A stretch of DNA of 64,000 nucleotides from assembly GCA_964036045.1 (NCBI GenBank), contig CAXIWF010000803.1, forward strand, positions 1-64,000, read 5' to 3'. Positions 54,452-64,000 of the stretch are shown one piece after another; positions within the stretch are counted from its first letter, which is position 1; the number at the start of each line of letters is the position of its first letter. Below the pieces are notes generated by a model that had not been told where the DNA came from, ran no database searches, and was given only the letters and a program-made list of their open reading frames with translations. The translations under genes were made by a program, and so were the position numbers. The stretch comes from Eutreptiella sp. 'Long Island Sound 2002' (taxonomy: Eukaryota; Euglenozoa; Euglenophyceae; Eutreptiales; Eutreptiaceae).

Positions 54452-56020
54452 TTAGACCTCCATCTCATTCGCTTCACTAAGGGTTTGTTGCTGCTCTTGC
54501 AGCTGTTTTAAAGCCTGTAACTCTTGCTCCTGCTGCGCCACATAGGACAGGAACCGCTGTCGCAGCGCCAAATAATCTCTATCCAGCTCTTGTAGCAGCA
54601 CCATCGCACCGCCACCGCTATTCAGAGATGAGTCCGCTTCAAAGGGCCCAGCAGTTGTTGAATTATTAGTGCTAGCAACAGCAGTATAAGTAGCCACAGC
54701 CGCAACAGGAGCAGCAGCGCCAGTAGCGGTTGAAATAGTGTCGTATGCAGAAATCTCTTCTGGTACATCCCAATCTCCACCTCGGCCTACACCACTACCT
54801 TTATCACCTCCTCTCCTATCAAGCGATGCTCCAGCTGCTGTCCGTTGCAGTATCTGCTGATTCCACTGGCCACTGAGCTGCTGCTGAAACCTACTGGACG
54901 TCTTCTGGTCCTGTCCTATGCTACTATCGGCTTGGCTTAAGCCTACTTTGGTGGCTGATGATGGTGTTATTGAGGCAGTAGAGGCAGTGGAGGCAGTAGG
55001 TTCTGTTGGTGTAGGTGAGAACTGGTGCGCCCACAGTGGAGCAGTCACTACAGGCTGGCGGCTCGGCGAATGAGGAGGATCCCCACTACCTGCCAGGCTA
55101 CCTTCCCCACCAGTGCTTCTTCCTGCATCGAAACTGTTCTGTGGGGCCCGAGTAGAGCCTGTGGCTGTGTTGGAAGTACCATAAGGCATTGCAGACGCAA
55201 GCGGAGGAGCAGATCCCAGATCGCTGCTGGTGCTTGGGAGGGGGTTGGGACGGAGTGGGGAATATTTCTCTCTACGGAGTACCTTCTTGTTCCACTCACC
55301 ACTCATCTGCTGCTGGAACTTACTCATGCTTAGTCGCTGCATAGGGCCCCCGCCATCAGCCGTAGCAGTAGCAGTAGAAGGAGAAGGAGAAGGAGCTGTT
55401 GTCACTGCTGATGCTACCGCAGCTGTGACCGCAGGTGGTGATTCTAATGGTAAGGTATTCAGGTCGCTTTTTGTGGGAGTGTTGGACGATTTGACCATGG
55501 ACTGTTCAAGATTAGTATTCTTCCCAATTGCATCACGAGGATCCATTTTAATGCCTGATGGTTCAGTCACAGAGTTAGTGCGCTGTTGTGGATGCTCCTT
55601 GTCAGAAGGAAAGTGGTAGAATGAATCAAACGACTGAATTTGATTGCTATAGCTCACACACCCCGGTGCGGGGCCCGCTGATACAGTTGTGCTGCTGTCT
55701 GAGATGGCGCCTTCAACACCAGCAGCCAGTTCGGGGATCCCAGTGCTGATTGGTTCTCCATCCCAGTCGAGACCAGGCTCCCAGGCTTGCTGCTGACGCC
55801 CCTGCTGCGCCCATGGTGGACCGGAAGCTCTTTCTATGTCTGCAAAATCTGCCATAGTTGGGGTGTATGGCAGTGGCAGTCCATCATACACCGCTGCTGC
55901 CTCTGCGCTAGAAATGCTTCCAGAGCTGCTGCCCAGCTGCGAGATGCGGCTCTGCACGAGATCAAGAGACTGTGGAACCCGAATGTGGCGGTGGGGATTG
56001 TGCAGAATCCAATAAGATGA
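54452..56020 (-). CDS. Low-complexity protein with a duplicated FQQQ-SG-WN motif
   Basis: The minus-strand frame is open from 56218 to 54452 (up to 588 aa). The first about 60 codons overlap a foldback repeat at 56118-56208 and look less protein-like, so the true start may be an internal Met or lie in another exon. Two copies of a motif, SKFQQQMSGEWNKKVLRR and SRFQQQLSGQWNQQILQR, sit about 150 residues apart in Ser/Thr/Pro/Gly-rich sequence. The C-terminus is a Gln/Leu/Glu-rich coiled coil (LLQELDRDYLALRQRF onward). Not recognised. The repeated motif may be a binding module. Confidence 0.55.
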   Translation of the reverse strand, partial: SSYWILHNPHRHIRVPQSLDLVQSRISQLGSSSGSISSAEAAAVYDGLPLPYTPTMADFADIERASGPPWAQQGRQQQAWEPGLDWDGEPISTGIPELAAGVEGAISDSSTTVSAGPAPGCVSYSNQIQSFDSFYHFPSDKEHPQQRTNSVTEPSGIKMDPRDAIGKNTNLEQSMVKSSNTPTKSDLNTLPLESPPAVTAAVASAVTTAPSPSPSTATATADGGGPMQRLSMSKFQQQMSGEWNKKVLRREKYSPLRPNPLPSTSSDLGSAPPLASAMPYGTSNTATGSTRAPQNSFDAGRSTGGEGSLAGSGDPPHSPSRQPVVTAPLWAHQFSPTPTEPTASTASTASITPSSATKVGLSQADSSIGQDQKTSSRFQQQLSGQWNQQILQRTAAGASLDRRGGDKGSGVGRGGDWDVPEEISAYDTISTATGAAAPVAAVATYTAVASTNNSTTAGPFEADSSLNSGGGAMVLLQELDRDYLALRQRFLSYVAQQEQELQALKQLQEQQQTLSEANEMEV

Positions 56021-56117
56021 GAGAGCGGCGCACAGGGTGCGGGGTGTGTGTGAGGAGGAGAGATTACATAAATAATCGTGAGGTAATGAGAGCGGAAGAT
56101 TGAAGGGATATATATTC

Positions 56118-56208
56118 CGAATCTTAAACCAAACTGGTATATTAACCGCCTCGGGCGATTCGAGCATCTGGCGGCGTTTAATATACCAGTTTGATACTTC
56201 AAAGCATG
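56118..56208. repeat. Foldback inverted repeat
   Basis: aaactggtatattaa at about 56123 recurs inverted as ttaatataccagttt at about 56179-56193, with further pairing of gcc/ggc bases inside. The arms surround a loop of about 35 bp. Confidence 0.75.
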
Positions 56209-56218
56209 AGAGTAACAC

Positions 56219-56689
56219 AACTTTCGATCAAACTAGGGCTTTCTTAGTACATGCTGTACTGCTATTGTGCAGAAAGAGCGCACTAGCGCGCATAATAGAA
56301 AGAGTGAAAGTGGGTGGTAGGTTACAGTACCTCTTTCAGATCTGCTGCTCCGCTTTTAGAGTTAACATTACGGGAAGCCTCCAACACCTGGACATGCAGC
56401 AAGATGTTGCACGACATGTGCGATAAGTGGTTGGTAATGAGAGGTGGTTAGAATTTCTTTGGTAGCACAATCCATGCGACCCTCGTACGTACGAGGGTCA
56501 CATGCTTTGCTTTGCAAGAGTATTATGCATTGATTCTCTCTACATTATACTTGTCCTCGTACAGGACAAGTAAAATGCAGAGAGAATCAATGCATTTTAC
56601 TCATGCAAAGCAAAGCAAAGCAAGATGATTTGCCTCTGCGGTAGGGAGATCAGACAGGACAAGTATAATGTAGAGAGAATCAATGCATT
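56219..56689. repeat. Spacer with palindromes and foldback repeats
   Basis: A perfect 22-bp palindrome lies at 56478-56499 (gaccctcgtac then complement). An inverted repeat has arms at about 56526-56556 and 56562-56598 (gcattgattctctct). The right arm and flank recur directly at about 56655-56735 (caggacaagtataatg to ggtagggagat). No gene seen. Confidence 0.8.
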
Positions 56690-57259
56690 TTACTCATGCG
56701 AAGCAAAGCAGAGCCTCAGCGGTAGGGAGATTGCCAAGATGGAAAGTGTATAACATCTAACAGTCATGCCCCTACCTACCCTATCGATGTCCACGTTCCG
56801 AGCAGCCAATACTTGCTTCTTGCTTCGGCGAATTCGGGCGGATCGACCTTCATTGCTTTCATATCTGCCCTCACTGTTGACACTTGCACTGCTGCTGTAT
56901 GCACCTTCTTTTTCTTCTCCTTCTTCTACAGCACTGCTTGCTCCAGCAAGACTTGCAACTGTCGTAGCTCCAACGCGTCGGGGTTCACTCGCTTCTACTG
57001 CCACTGCGACTGAAGCTGCTGCTAATGTACCTGCTGCAGCTACAGTTGGATTGATCAAGTCGGCAGTATGTGCATTGCCGTTCAAAGCAGCGGCAGGGTC
57101 GTTAGTAGTGAGTTCGACTGTGTTGCTACCAAGAGCGGTTGCGCCTTCGGTGGTGTCTCGCTTGGCCCGAAAAGCGCTCTGCAACACATCTGCATCAGGG
57201 TCCGTCGAATCCCCAAATGCCTGTAACAATATCAACACCAGAATGAAAGCCAACAACAC
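56690..57259 (-). CDS. Hypothetical secreted protein
   Basis: 189 aa. An N-terminal signal peptide (MLLAFILVLILLQAFG) is followed by an Ala/Thr/Ser-rich chain with a basic segment RRSKKQ and a GEEKEG acidic patch. No family recognised. The last about 15 codons run into the repeated sequence at 56655-56735, so the original C-terminus may have been replaced by the repeat or lie in another exon. Its reading frame is otherwise uninterrupted. Confidence 0.4.
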   Translation of the reverse strand: MLLAFILVLILLQAFGDSTDPDADVLQSAFRAKRDTTEGATALGSNTVELTTNDPAAALNGNAHTADLINPTVAAAGTLAAASVAVAVEASEPRRVGATTVASLAGASSAVEEGEEKEGAYSSSASVNSEGRYESNEGRSARIRRSKKQVLAARNVDIDRVGRGMTVRCYTLSILAISLPLRLCFASHE

Positions 57260-57450
57260 ATCAGAAGGAATTAAAATGCAATATCACAGTATAAAAGGAT
57301 AAAACCTATAGTTTAGGGTTAGGCTTTACAAGGTGGTAGTTTGCCACTACTGCCGCAGATAATAATTAATTAAACGTGATCATCAGTAGAGTAAAGTAGC
57401 TGTGTTATAGCCTCTGGTTATGCTGTGCCTCAGATACTGCGATTAGTTGA

Positions 57451-57590
57451 TTGTAACAAGAGCGGCTTCTGATAGACCCATATTGTGCACCGAACTATGT
57501 AACAAGAGCGGCTTCTGATAGACCCATATTGGGCATCGACCTATGTAACAAGAGCGGCTTCTGATAGACCCATATTGGGAACCGACCTTG
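57451..57590. repeat. 46-47-bp tandem repeat, three copies
   Basis: Units starting taacaagagcggcttctgat lie at 57453, 57500 and 57546, immediately downstream of the Tat-like gene (minus strand). The last ends at about 57590. Confidence 0.9.
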
Positions 57591-57647
57591 GGCCTTACGC
57601 TACACCTATATACGGAAACAAATCCTAAAGTAGTATACCGTTCCGTG

Positions 57648-58343
57648 TCATACCTCCATGCTTTGCTGAAACCTCTCAATGATGTTTGTAGTTCTGCGCG
57701 GCAGACTATCCACATCCACCCCGGCCTTCCTCAGCTCATCCCGCTCGCGCTCCTCCTCCAGATAATCTCTAAACTCGTAGAATATATCCTCGGCTGCCTG
57801 CTTCACTATGGGCCCATACGTAGAGAACGCTTTGCCAGCATCACGAGCGAAATCATAAAGCGCGGCAGAACCGTAGAAATAATACAACAGTCCGAATATA
57901 AATGCCGCTTCAAGGGGATTGATTCCAAGGATGTTGGGCAGATCATCGTCAAACCAAGACTTGGAAAGTATCATTGTATAGCTTGCAGTTACACTGTTAG
58001 TACCACTGCTAGCTTCAGTAGTAATGGGGGTACTCACAACACTCAGTATGGGGTCCAGTGGATAAATATTTGTAATCCCGCCATCCAAGAGCAGCATTTT
58101 AAGCTGCATCCTAGGCACATATAGCGCTGATTCCGAGGTTAAGCTAGGATACTTAATGGACCATGAATTAAAGTCATTATTTTTCGATGTTATCGGTTGT
58201 ATAATTCGCACATAAGCTCGAGCTTGTAATATAAAAAAACTTGGCAAAAGAACGAATAGTAAACTTAGCACCGCTAAAACGCCCTGTGTCGGTCTTGGTC
58301 TTTCGATTGACAGCAGGTTCACGATCCTGATCCCATATGGCAT
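57648..58343 (-). CDS. TatA/TatB (Hcf106)-like protein, probably plastid
   Basis: 231 aa, intronless. A hydrophobic leader (VLSLLFVLLPSFFILQARA-YVRII) with an aromatic residue after the likely cut suggests secondary-plastid targeting. Near residue 140 the pattern INPLEAAFIFGLLYYFYGSAALYDFARDAGKAF matches the TatA/TatB membrane helix, FGP-like hinge and amphipathic helix. A charged helix follows (EFRDYLEEERERDELRK). The usual hinge FGP reads YGS. The Tat system moves folded proteins across the thylakoid membrane. The match is by pattern only, so a different single-span plastid protein is possible. It is head to head with the histidine kinase. Confidence 0.5.
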   Translation of the reverse strand: MPYGIRIVNLLSIERPRPTQGVLAVLSLLFVLLPSFFILQARAYVRIIQPITSKNNDFNSWSIKYPSLTSESALYVPRMQLKMLLLDGGITNIYPLDPILSVVSTPITTEASSGTNSVTASYTMILSKSWFDDDLPNILGINPLEAAFIFGLLYYFYGSAALYDFARDAGKAFSTYGPIVKQAAEDIFYEFRDYLEEERERDELRKAGVDVDSLPRRTTNIIERFQQSMEV

Positions 58344-58767
58344 ACTGGAAAAAATGTTTGAAGTGTTGTAGATGCGAAGCAGGGAAAGAATAAGACTGAA
58401 TCAGAACTTTTACAAGTCATAAAGTATAAGTTTATAATTATTCTTTCGTAAAACTTCATGCATTTTTACGAATAAATTTTACCGATGCTTTGACATACTA
58501 AGACAGTAAATTACAGGAGCTTGGACTCTATCCTCTGCTGGAAGCGACTAAATCAGCAATCCCAGGAATCCCAGAATAACCAGCCGTTGGAGAAACTCAG
58601 CCTTGAAATTAAAACTGTTTCCCAGTTTTAATTTCAACAAAAAGTTGTTGTTGAAAATAAAAAGAACCTCTCGAAACTTTGATACCTTTCGAAGCTAAAC
58701 TATGATATATTAAAGTTATTTCATAGTAATATAGTAGGTTGTGCTGTGTGCGCCAGTAATTAACGCC
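58344..58767. promoter_or_regulatory. Divergent spacer with 15-bp hairpin
   Basis: Between the Tat-like (-) and kinase (+) genes. A perfect hairpin has arms 58603-58617 and 58623-58637 around tttcc. A nearby word (caatcccaggaatcccagaa, about 58557) resembles, inverted, one at about 24995 in the palindrome-rich spacer. Confidence 0.6.
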
Positions 58768-61700
58768 ATGGCTATCCATATCCCTCCAGTTTCAACGCCG
58801 CTGCAGCAGTCGACCATGGCCGCGGGGTCTAAAAGATCCACTAGATGGCGCAGTCTGGTTATTAGTGCACTTCTTCTGTCTGGTATTATGACATGTACTC
58901 TCAGCTACCACTTCCTCCACAAAGAAGAACAGCGCTCTTTTAACGAACAGTACCGCTCCATTGCAGTGGCCGCGGCAGATTCTCTATCACGACTTTCACG
59001 GAGGGCGCAGCTTTTATCCAGGTCTATGGCCAGTGTTTACAAGCATTCTTTCCCCAAACGTAAAGAATGGCTTTTTATTGCTTATCACGGTTTCGTCGAA
59101 TTGAGTGATGTACTTTCAGAATTATCTGGATTGCAGCAAAGCTCAGTAGGAATCTTCCCGGTAGTTCGCCCCCATCAAGTAGTAGACTTTGAGAAGTTCG
59201 CTGAACGAACATTTCGCGATCCGACAATCCCAAGCATATCTCCAGCGGCGAATGATTCTGACAAATTGGCATGGAAAATACACGCCTACCGTACGGAGAC
59301 TGATGCGATAGAATCAGTCATAAAAATCAAGTTCCATGATTTGGAGGGTAGCACATCTGATTACGAGAGCCCATATCATATAGCAACTCCCCTCTTTCAG
59401 TCGCAGTCGCCTCGTCTTAGGAAAGGGCTTATGTTTAATGCTCATTCGAAGGCAAGCAGAGGGCAGATAATGGATTCAGTGATTGCTTGTGTTGAACAGA
59501 AAAGGGAAAATTTCGCCCACTTAGTGTCGCGATCTTCTTTCATAATTTAATCTGAAACCCGAGACACATCTGACGCTCTACTAGGTAGCCCCCTGCTGGC
59601 ACATACCCAGCGCAATCCTCCCCCGAGCTGTGGTTCAAATCAGTGAGGCTTTTGTACGGACGGTGGTGCTCCTAACAGTCAAGGTACTTCGAAGTACACA
59701 GGAAGTTGACACTGGCGAATCTAGCCTTAAAAAGGATATCTGCGCTGGCGTTACTGACTTGATCGACCTAGCTCATGCATCGGACAAGGAAGGAGTTGAT
59801 TTTAAAAAGCAGCAGCGGCCAGACCTGTTTAATGGTGAGAGCACGGGCGTGTATGAGCCTATTTTCGCTGCAGATGATCCTTATACTGTGGTCGGGTTTG
59901 TTAGCACTCTCCTGTCGTGGCGGTCCATATTAGGTGCACACCTAATCCCGGAGTACTCCGGATCTATAGATATTGTCATCAAGACGTCCAGTGGGCAGTA
60001 CCTCACTTTCAACATAGATGAGGGTAGAGGAAGTTTCAAAGGCGCAGCTGACTTGCACGATCCTGCCTATGATGAATATCGAGTAAGCAGAGATCTCTTT
60101 GAACACACTACTTCAGACTCTACGCATTACTCAGTGCACGTATACCCCAATGAGCGGTTTGTCCGCAGATACTACACGTCGGTTCCTCTTATGGCGGCAG
60201 TGGGGGCGCTGTTGATCCAGCTCCTCACCGCCTCCATATTCTTCCTGTTCGACTGGGCGATGGAGGACGAAGTGAGCGCGCAGCAGGCGGTGCTGGACAC
60301 CAAGCGACGCTTCGTGAGGTTCATCTCGCACGAGGTGCGCACCCCTCTCAACACAGGTAGGTGAGTAGGCAGCTTGCCAATTGCCAATTGATTTGATAGC
60401 CAACTTAGAAATGGATGGTTTGATTTTACAATTTATTCAACCTTCCTCGCATTATATTTTCTGCAGTGGAGTTAGGGCTGCAGGTGCTGGTCGAGGAGCG
60501 GGACAAGATCCTGGCCTTTGTGCAGGAAATGCTCTCGGCAGGGCAGAAGCAGAAGCAGAAGGATGAGCAGAACAAACAGCGCCAGGAGCGACAGGAAGGA
60601 CAAATGCCTAACCAAACAACGAGCGAAGCTAGTGAAACTGTCACAGCCCAGGGAATGTCTCTGAATGAAATACTGCAAGGGCTGGCAGATATGCAGAGCA
60701 TACTGCAGGGCTGGCAGGATCTGACTGATGACGTGATGGGCAACTGCAGCACTGCCGTGGTGGTGCTGGACGACCTGCTGAACTACGACAAGATCGAGAT
60801 GGGCACACTGCGGCTGGAATTCGAGCCGGTGCGCATCTGGGAGCTGGCGAAGTCTGTGGAGGATAACTTCGGTTTGCGTGCGAGGTCTAAAGGGGTGACG
60901 ATCCGATCGGGCTGCTCCATAGAGCCGTACAGGGGCAGCAGAGGTGGCGGTGGTGCGGAGACACGACCGACTGCACCCGCAGGGGGGGTCGTAGGAAGTG
61001 GGGACCTTGCCTGGAGTCAGCTGACTGTGTTGGGAGACCAGAACAGACTGGCACAGGTGCTGCGCAACCTCATCTCCAATGCCTTGAAGTTCACTCCGGC
61101 TAGTGGGCTTGTAACAGTGCAAGGTAGGAGAGAAGGAAGCAGATAGTGATGATGATAGTTAATCAGGTATACTCTTTATTGCGATATGTATTTACATGCT
61201 CATCCCTCTCGTTTCTATTCTGAATTGCTGCAGCGTTTCATAACCGCTCTGGCTTCCTTCTGGAAGACAGAGATGAAGCTGTCGTGCCTCCAGACAAGCA
61301 GGAGCAGGTGTGGAGCCAGCTGCGGGGCTACGAGAGGGACGGCTCGATCGTGATAACCGTGACGGACACAGGCGCAGGCATGTCCGAAGATGAGCTCATA
61401 CACACCTTTGGGGAGGGCGTGCAGTTCAACGCTGGCAAGCTACAGGCAGGCAGCGGCAGCGGGCTGGGGCTGTTCATCACGAAGGGGCTGATGGAGCAGC
61501 ACGGCGGGCGCATCTGGGCGTCCTCGGAGGGCCAGGGACGAGGCAGTACGTTTGCAGTGGAGCTGCCTGCATATGCACCCCCTGCATTCGGCCACACAGT
61601 TGGCGCTGCTCTCGCAACAGATTATCTTCCGAATGATCGGTTAGCTGCGATCGATGTGACCACTATTGCAGAGTCGCTATCTTCACCTGAACAGGTGCAC

Positions 61701-62150
61701 TACGATCGGAGTGATAGCAAAGGCACCAGTAATAGCACCCTGGGGCACCAATCTGGCGCTCCAGAAAGTAGAATAGTCGGCCACATCGACACCACTGTTG
61801 CCCCTTGGGATTCCATGTCATCCAAGTCCACCACGGTCAGTATGGTTGGCAGCTCGAAATGCCCAATAGACTCAACGCCACTGAGCAACATGAGCAGTAG
61901 GGACAGCAGCACCAAAACGTGCACCGATGGCCTCAGCATGTATGCCACCAAGTTCCCCAATATCCTGATTGTCGACGACGCGATCTCCAACCGCAAGCTG
62001 CTGCACCGACTGCTCTCAGCCAAGGGCTTCACGTGCCACCAGGCTGTGGACGGGCTGGATGCGCTGCGGGTATACGAGGAGGTCACTAGACAGCACCACC
62101 ACTGCCACCACCATCACCACCACCGGCCTCGACAGCAATGGTCTCATTAG
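58768..62150 (+). CDS. CHASE-type hybrid histidine kinase with truncated receiver
   Basis: Four exons (58768-59523, 59585-60356, 60467-61123, 61234-62150) join in phase to 1033 aa; introns are 61, 110 and 110 bp. The N-terminal membrane span (SLVISALLLSGIMTCTLSY) starts an extracytoplasmic CHASE-like sensor region that ends at a second span (MAAVGALLIQLLTASIFFLF). The kinase core has the H box RFISHEVRTPLNTVELGLQV, N box NLISNALKFTP, G1 DTGAGMS and G2 GSGLGLFI. The receiver begins NILIVDDAISNRKLLHRLL but stops after YEEVTRQ, before the phospho-acceptor Asp, with an artefactual His-rich tail that is the loop of an inverted duplication. Phosphorelay output is therefore probably lost in this copy. 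Confidence 0.85.
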
Positions 62151-62411
62151 TATCCATGCCCTGGCTGCTTTGCAGCTGCTCTCGGTGCTGTCTAGTGACC
62201 TCCTCGTATACCCGCAGCGCGTCCAGCCCGTCCACAGCCTGGTGGCACGTGAAGCCCTTGGCTGAGAGCAGTCGGTGCAACAGCTTGCGGTTGGAGATCG
62301 CGTCGTCGACAATCAGGATATTGAGATACTTGGTGCTGCAACTGTGGCTTCGTGGCGTTGAGTCTATTGGGCATTTCGAGCTGCCAACCGCACTGACCGT
62401 GGTGGACTTGG
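61822..62411. repeat. Large inverted duplication of a receiver-domain segment
   Basis: Core arms 61959-62097 and 62184-62322 are about 139 bp each with only a couple of mismatches, around an 86-bp loop. Weaker similarity extends outwards to 61822 and 62411 (KSTTVS and SSKCPIDSTP on both sides) with an indel, so the arms are diverged and not a trivial read-through. Confidence 0.9.
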
Positions 62412-62638
62412 GTGACCGCTCTTTTGGCATCATCATCATCAGCAGCAGCAGCACTACCATCGTCGCCTTGATCATTTTCTTTGGCAGCATCATCACCGGC
62501 GGCACTGCCATCGCTACCACCATCATTACTATACATCAAGCCCTCACCAAAACTAAGGAGAGCTCCCAAATTCTCGAGGTTAGGCCTCACAAAACTTCCC
62601 TGCTGGGAATCCCCCCTGCTCGACAGTCTACATGGCAA
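62187..62638 (-). pseudogene. Second receiver-domain fragment, minus strand
   Basis: The right arm encodes, on the minus strand, the same receiver start (NILIVDDAISNRKLLHRLL to YEEVTRQ) preceded by SSKCPIDSTP. Upstream, another frame reads an acidic Gly/Ser/Asp-rich stretch (GSDGSAAGDDAAKEND), joined only across a frame change near 62425. It also stops before the phospho-acceptor Asp. It could be the end of a converging paralogous kinase gene or simply part of the inverted duplication. Confidence 0.45.
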
Positions 62639-63512
62639 AGCACGGCATTAGCTCTAAAAGACAACCAACCAAAGCAGCATCCAAGCGTCATTGACTTTAC
62701 CGGTATTATGTACCAATGGAGCTGCTAAATACGAGGTCGAGGTGTGACCAGACGGTATTCCCACATGAAACAACTCCGGCGTATGTGACTCTTATGCGGC
62801 TATCATGGAATGGTATCGATCGCGCTTCGTAGCAGTTACAATCACAGCCGCATCGTCTCCCTTACCATAGCCAATGTTAAAGCCGCCTATTTCACCTTTT
62901 ATTCTCACTGAATTCCCACCTGCACTCAAATAGCACCAAATCGTGGAAATATAGGGTAAAAAGCAATATTCTTTTCGGCAAAAGTGCAAACCTAGTATGA
63001 AGTACACAAAAACACATTAAACTTACTGTATCGATTTGTCGAATCTTATTTCAATACTTATAGGTCCTCCACGTGACAGCTTCCAGTATTTCTACGACTT
63101 TCTCACACTCTTGTGCTGATTCTAAATCGAGGCATTGACACGCAGGATTTTAAAAAAATCGAGCACGCTCAATTGAGCACCCAGCGCTATACTTACAGCT
63201 TGATCAACCAACAGATAGCTTCACATAGCTAACAAATGTATTTCAGACAATCAAATTAGGATGTTTATTTTTATGCATTTAAGCGCGTTGCTCCGAGTTA
63301 TTTAACCAAAAAAAGTGTGAAAATCTCGCATTTTGCAATTATCCCAGAATCGGGGCGTCACACCAACGGTTGGCACGACATGGACCTACAGAACCTGTAT
63401 TGCCAAAAATGGAACGAACTGAATTCCAGACTCAGGAATTCGAAATTCCTGGAATTGTGTGAGCGCCAAGAGTATGTATATCGCTGTCATAATTTGACTG
63501 TAACTTGTGATA
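62639..63512. other. AT-rich spacer
   Basis: No convincing gene. A minus-strand frame at 63007-62792 (contains GEIGGFNIGYGKGDDAAV) is somewhat protein-like but has no recognised domain or clear exon partners. Confidence 0.35.
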
Positions 63513-64000
63513 ATGAGCTACAAGGAAGGTAGCATTACCACGGCTAGTGCCACTTCTGGCCCGACGTATCCAGATGAAGCGAAGCAAAACGATTCGCAGC
63601 AACAGGGCGCAGGAGCTAAATCAGACCACAAGAATGATAATGTGAAGGGAGGTAGTGAAGCTCGTCGGTCAGTCGACTTAGAGAAATTTCAGGAATATTT
63701 CTTTGGTAGTGATGAGCTTACTGCAACTTTTGAATCTTTTGTGAAAAAGAATTGTCATATTGTGGCCCTTGATTCCGAGGAGTACAAATTAGAGTACACA
63801 ACTGTTTTCAATGAGTACAAAGCTCTCTTTGAAGAAAAAATGGAGTCCTATATAACGAATGAAATGAAGGTTGGGGTGGATGATTTTTATCTCGCACTAA
63901 AAGAGAAAATGGACGAGGATGAAAACAGCAACTTGGCTGTGTTCGGGCAAATTCTCATCGCAGTAACTGATTTCGATGTTTTTATGACGATGATGCGCGA
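63513..64000 (+). CDS. ARL2BP/BART-domain protein, 5' part
   Basis: Starts at ATG 63513-63515 and runs off the window (162 codons). After about 45 polar residues the sequence follows the BART fold of ARL2-binding proteins: FFGSDELTATFESFVKKNC, then EYKLEYTTVFNEYKALFEE, then FYLALKEKM and AVTDFDVFMTMM. The family binds ARL2/ARL3 GTPases and works at cilia, mitochondria or microtubules. The spacing of the FxxFV, EYKLEYT and FNEY elements is typical. The 3' end and any introns lie outside. Confidence 0.75.
   Translation, partial: MSYKEGSITTASATSGPTYPDEAKQNDSQQQGAGAKSDHKNDNVKGGSEARRSVDLEKFQEYFFGSDELTATFESFVKKNCHIVALDSEEYKLEYTTVFNEYKALFEEKMESYITNEMKVGVDDFYLALKEKMDEDENSNLAVFGQILIAVTDFDVFMTMMR

Noticed and set aside
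61969..62312. Identical-looking frames on both strands considered as a new gene family
   Set aside because: They are the out-of-frame translation of the two arms of the receiver-domain inverted duplication.

Overview
The window looks like nuclear DNA of a photosynthetic stramenopile (ochrophyte alga). Two fucoxanthin-chlorophyll a/c-type light-harvesting proteins carry bipartite plastid presequences with the ochrophyte-type A-F cleavage motif. Introns are spliceosomal GT-AG, few per gene, and mostly 60-430 bp. Exons are GC-rich with Ser, Gly, Gln and acidic low-complexity runs, while spacers are AT-rich and full of inverted repeats. No rRNA, tRNA, CRISPR or bacterial operon structure was seen. 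The species cannot be named from this sequence alone.

Layout from left to right. 0-2.3 kb: coding remnants, a foldback repeat and a GAT/GGT microsatellite. 2.5-8.2 kb: a divergent pair, a VWA-domain protein (-) and a FYVE-finger protein with 30 copies of an 11-residue repeat (+). 9.2-16.1 kb: a divergent pair of secretory-pathway sugar enzymes, an epimerase-like/DUF616 fusion (-) and a nucleotide-diphospho-sugar glycosyltransferase (+), with a MITE-like foldback element between them. 16.4-22.1 kb: GMP synthase (-) head to head with a CTP synthase (+) that has a plastid-type leader. 22.3-29.7 kb: an FkbM-type methyltransferase (-) and a proteinase K-like subtilase (+). The methyltransferase block is duplicated downstream as a decayed copy that abuts a broken proteasome RPT5 fragment. 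Between the two genes lies a dense cluster of palindromes. 30.4-37.3 kb: a 1808-aa DDT/WHIM chromatin protein (+) with an AG-free minisatellite intron. 37.9-38.9 kb: an unknown secreted protein. 39.7-51.6 kb: a two-pore-type cation channel fused to a cyclic-nucleotide-binding domain (-), divergent from a very long IQ-motif protein (+). 52-53.6 kb: two divergent light-harvesting genes sharing a promoter with a TGACGTCA site. 53.6-57.3 kb: three uncharacterised minus-strand genes. 57.6-62.2 kb: a TatA/B-like plastid protein (-) divergent from a CHASE hybrid histidine kinase (+), whose receiver domain is cut short by an inverted duplication. 63.5 kb to the end: the start of an ARL2BP/BART-domain gene.

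Two themes run through the window. First, most genes sit in head-to-head pairs, several with related functions (sugar transfer, glutamine-dependent nucleotide synthesis, light harvesting). Second, the spacers hold many odd-length palindromes with a single unpaired central base. One of these is a short insertion flanked by a 5-bp direct repeat inside the RPT5 fragment, which suggests a mobile palindromic micro-element. Exon boundaries were set by hand from GT-AG sites and reading-frame continuity. Functions were assigned from recognised motifs without database searches.
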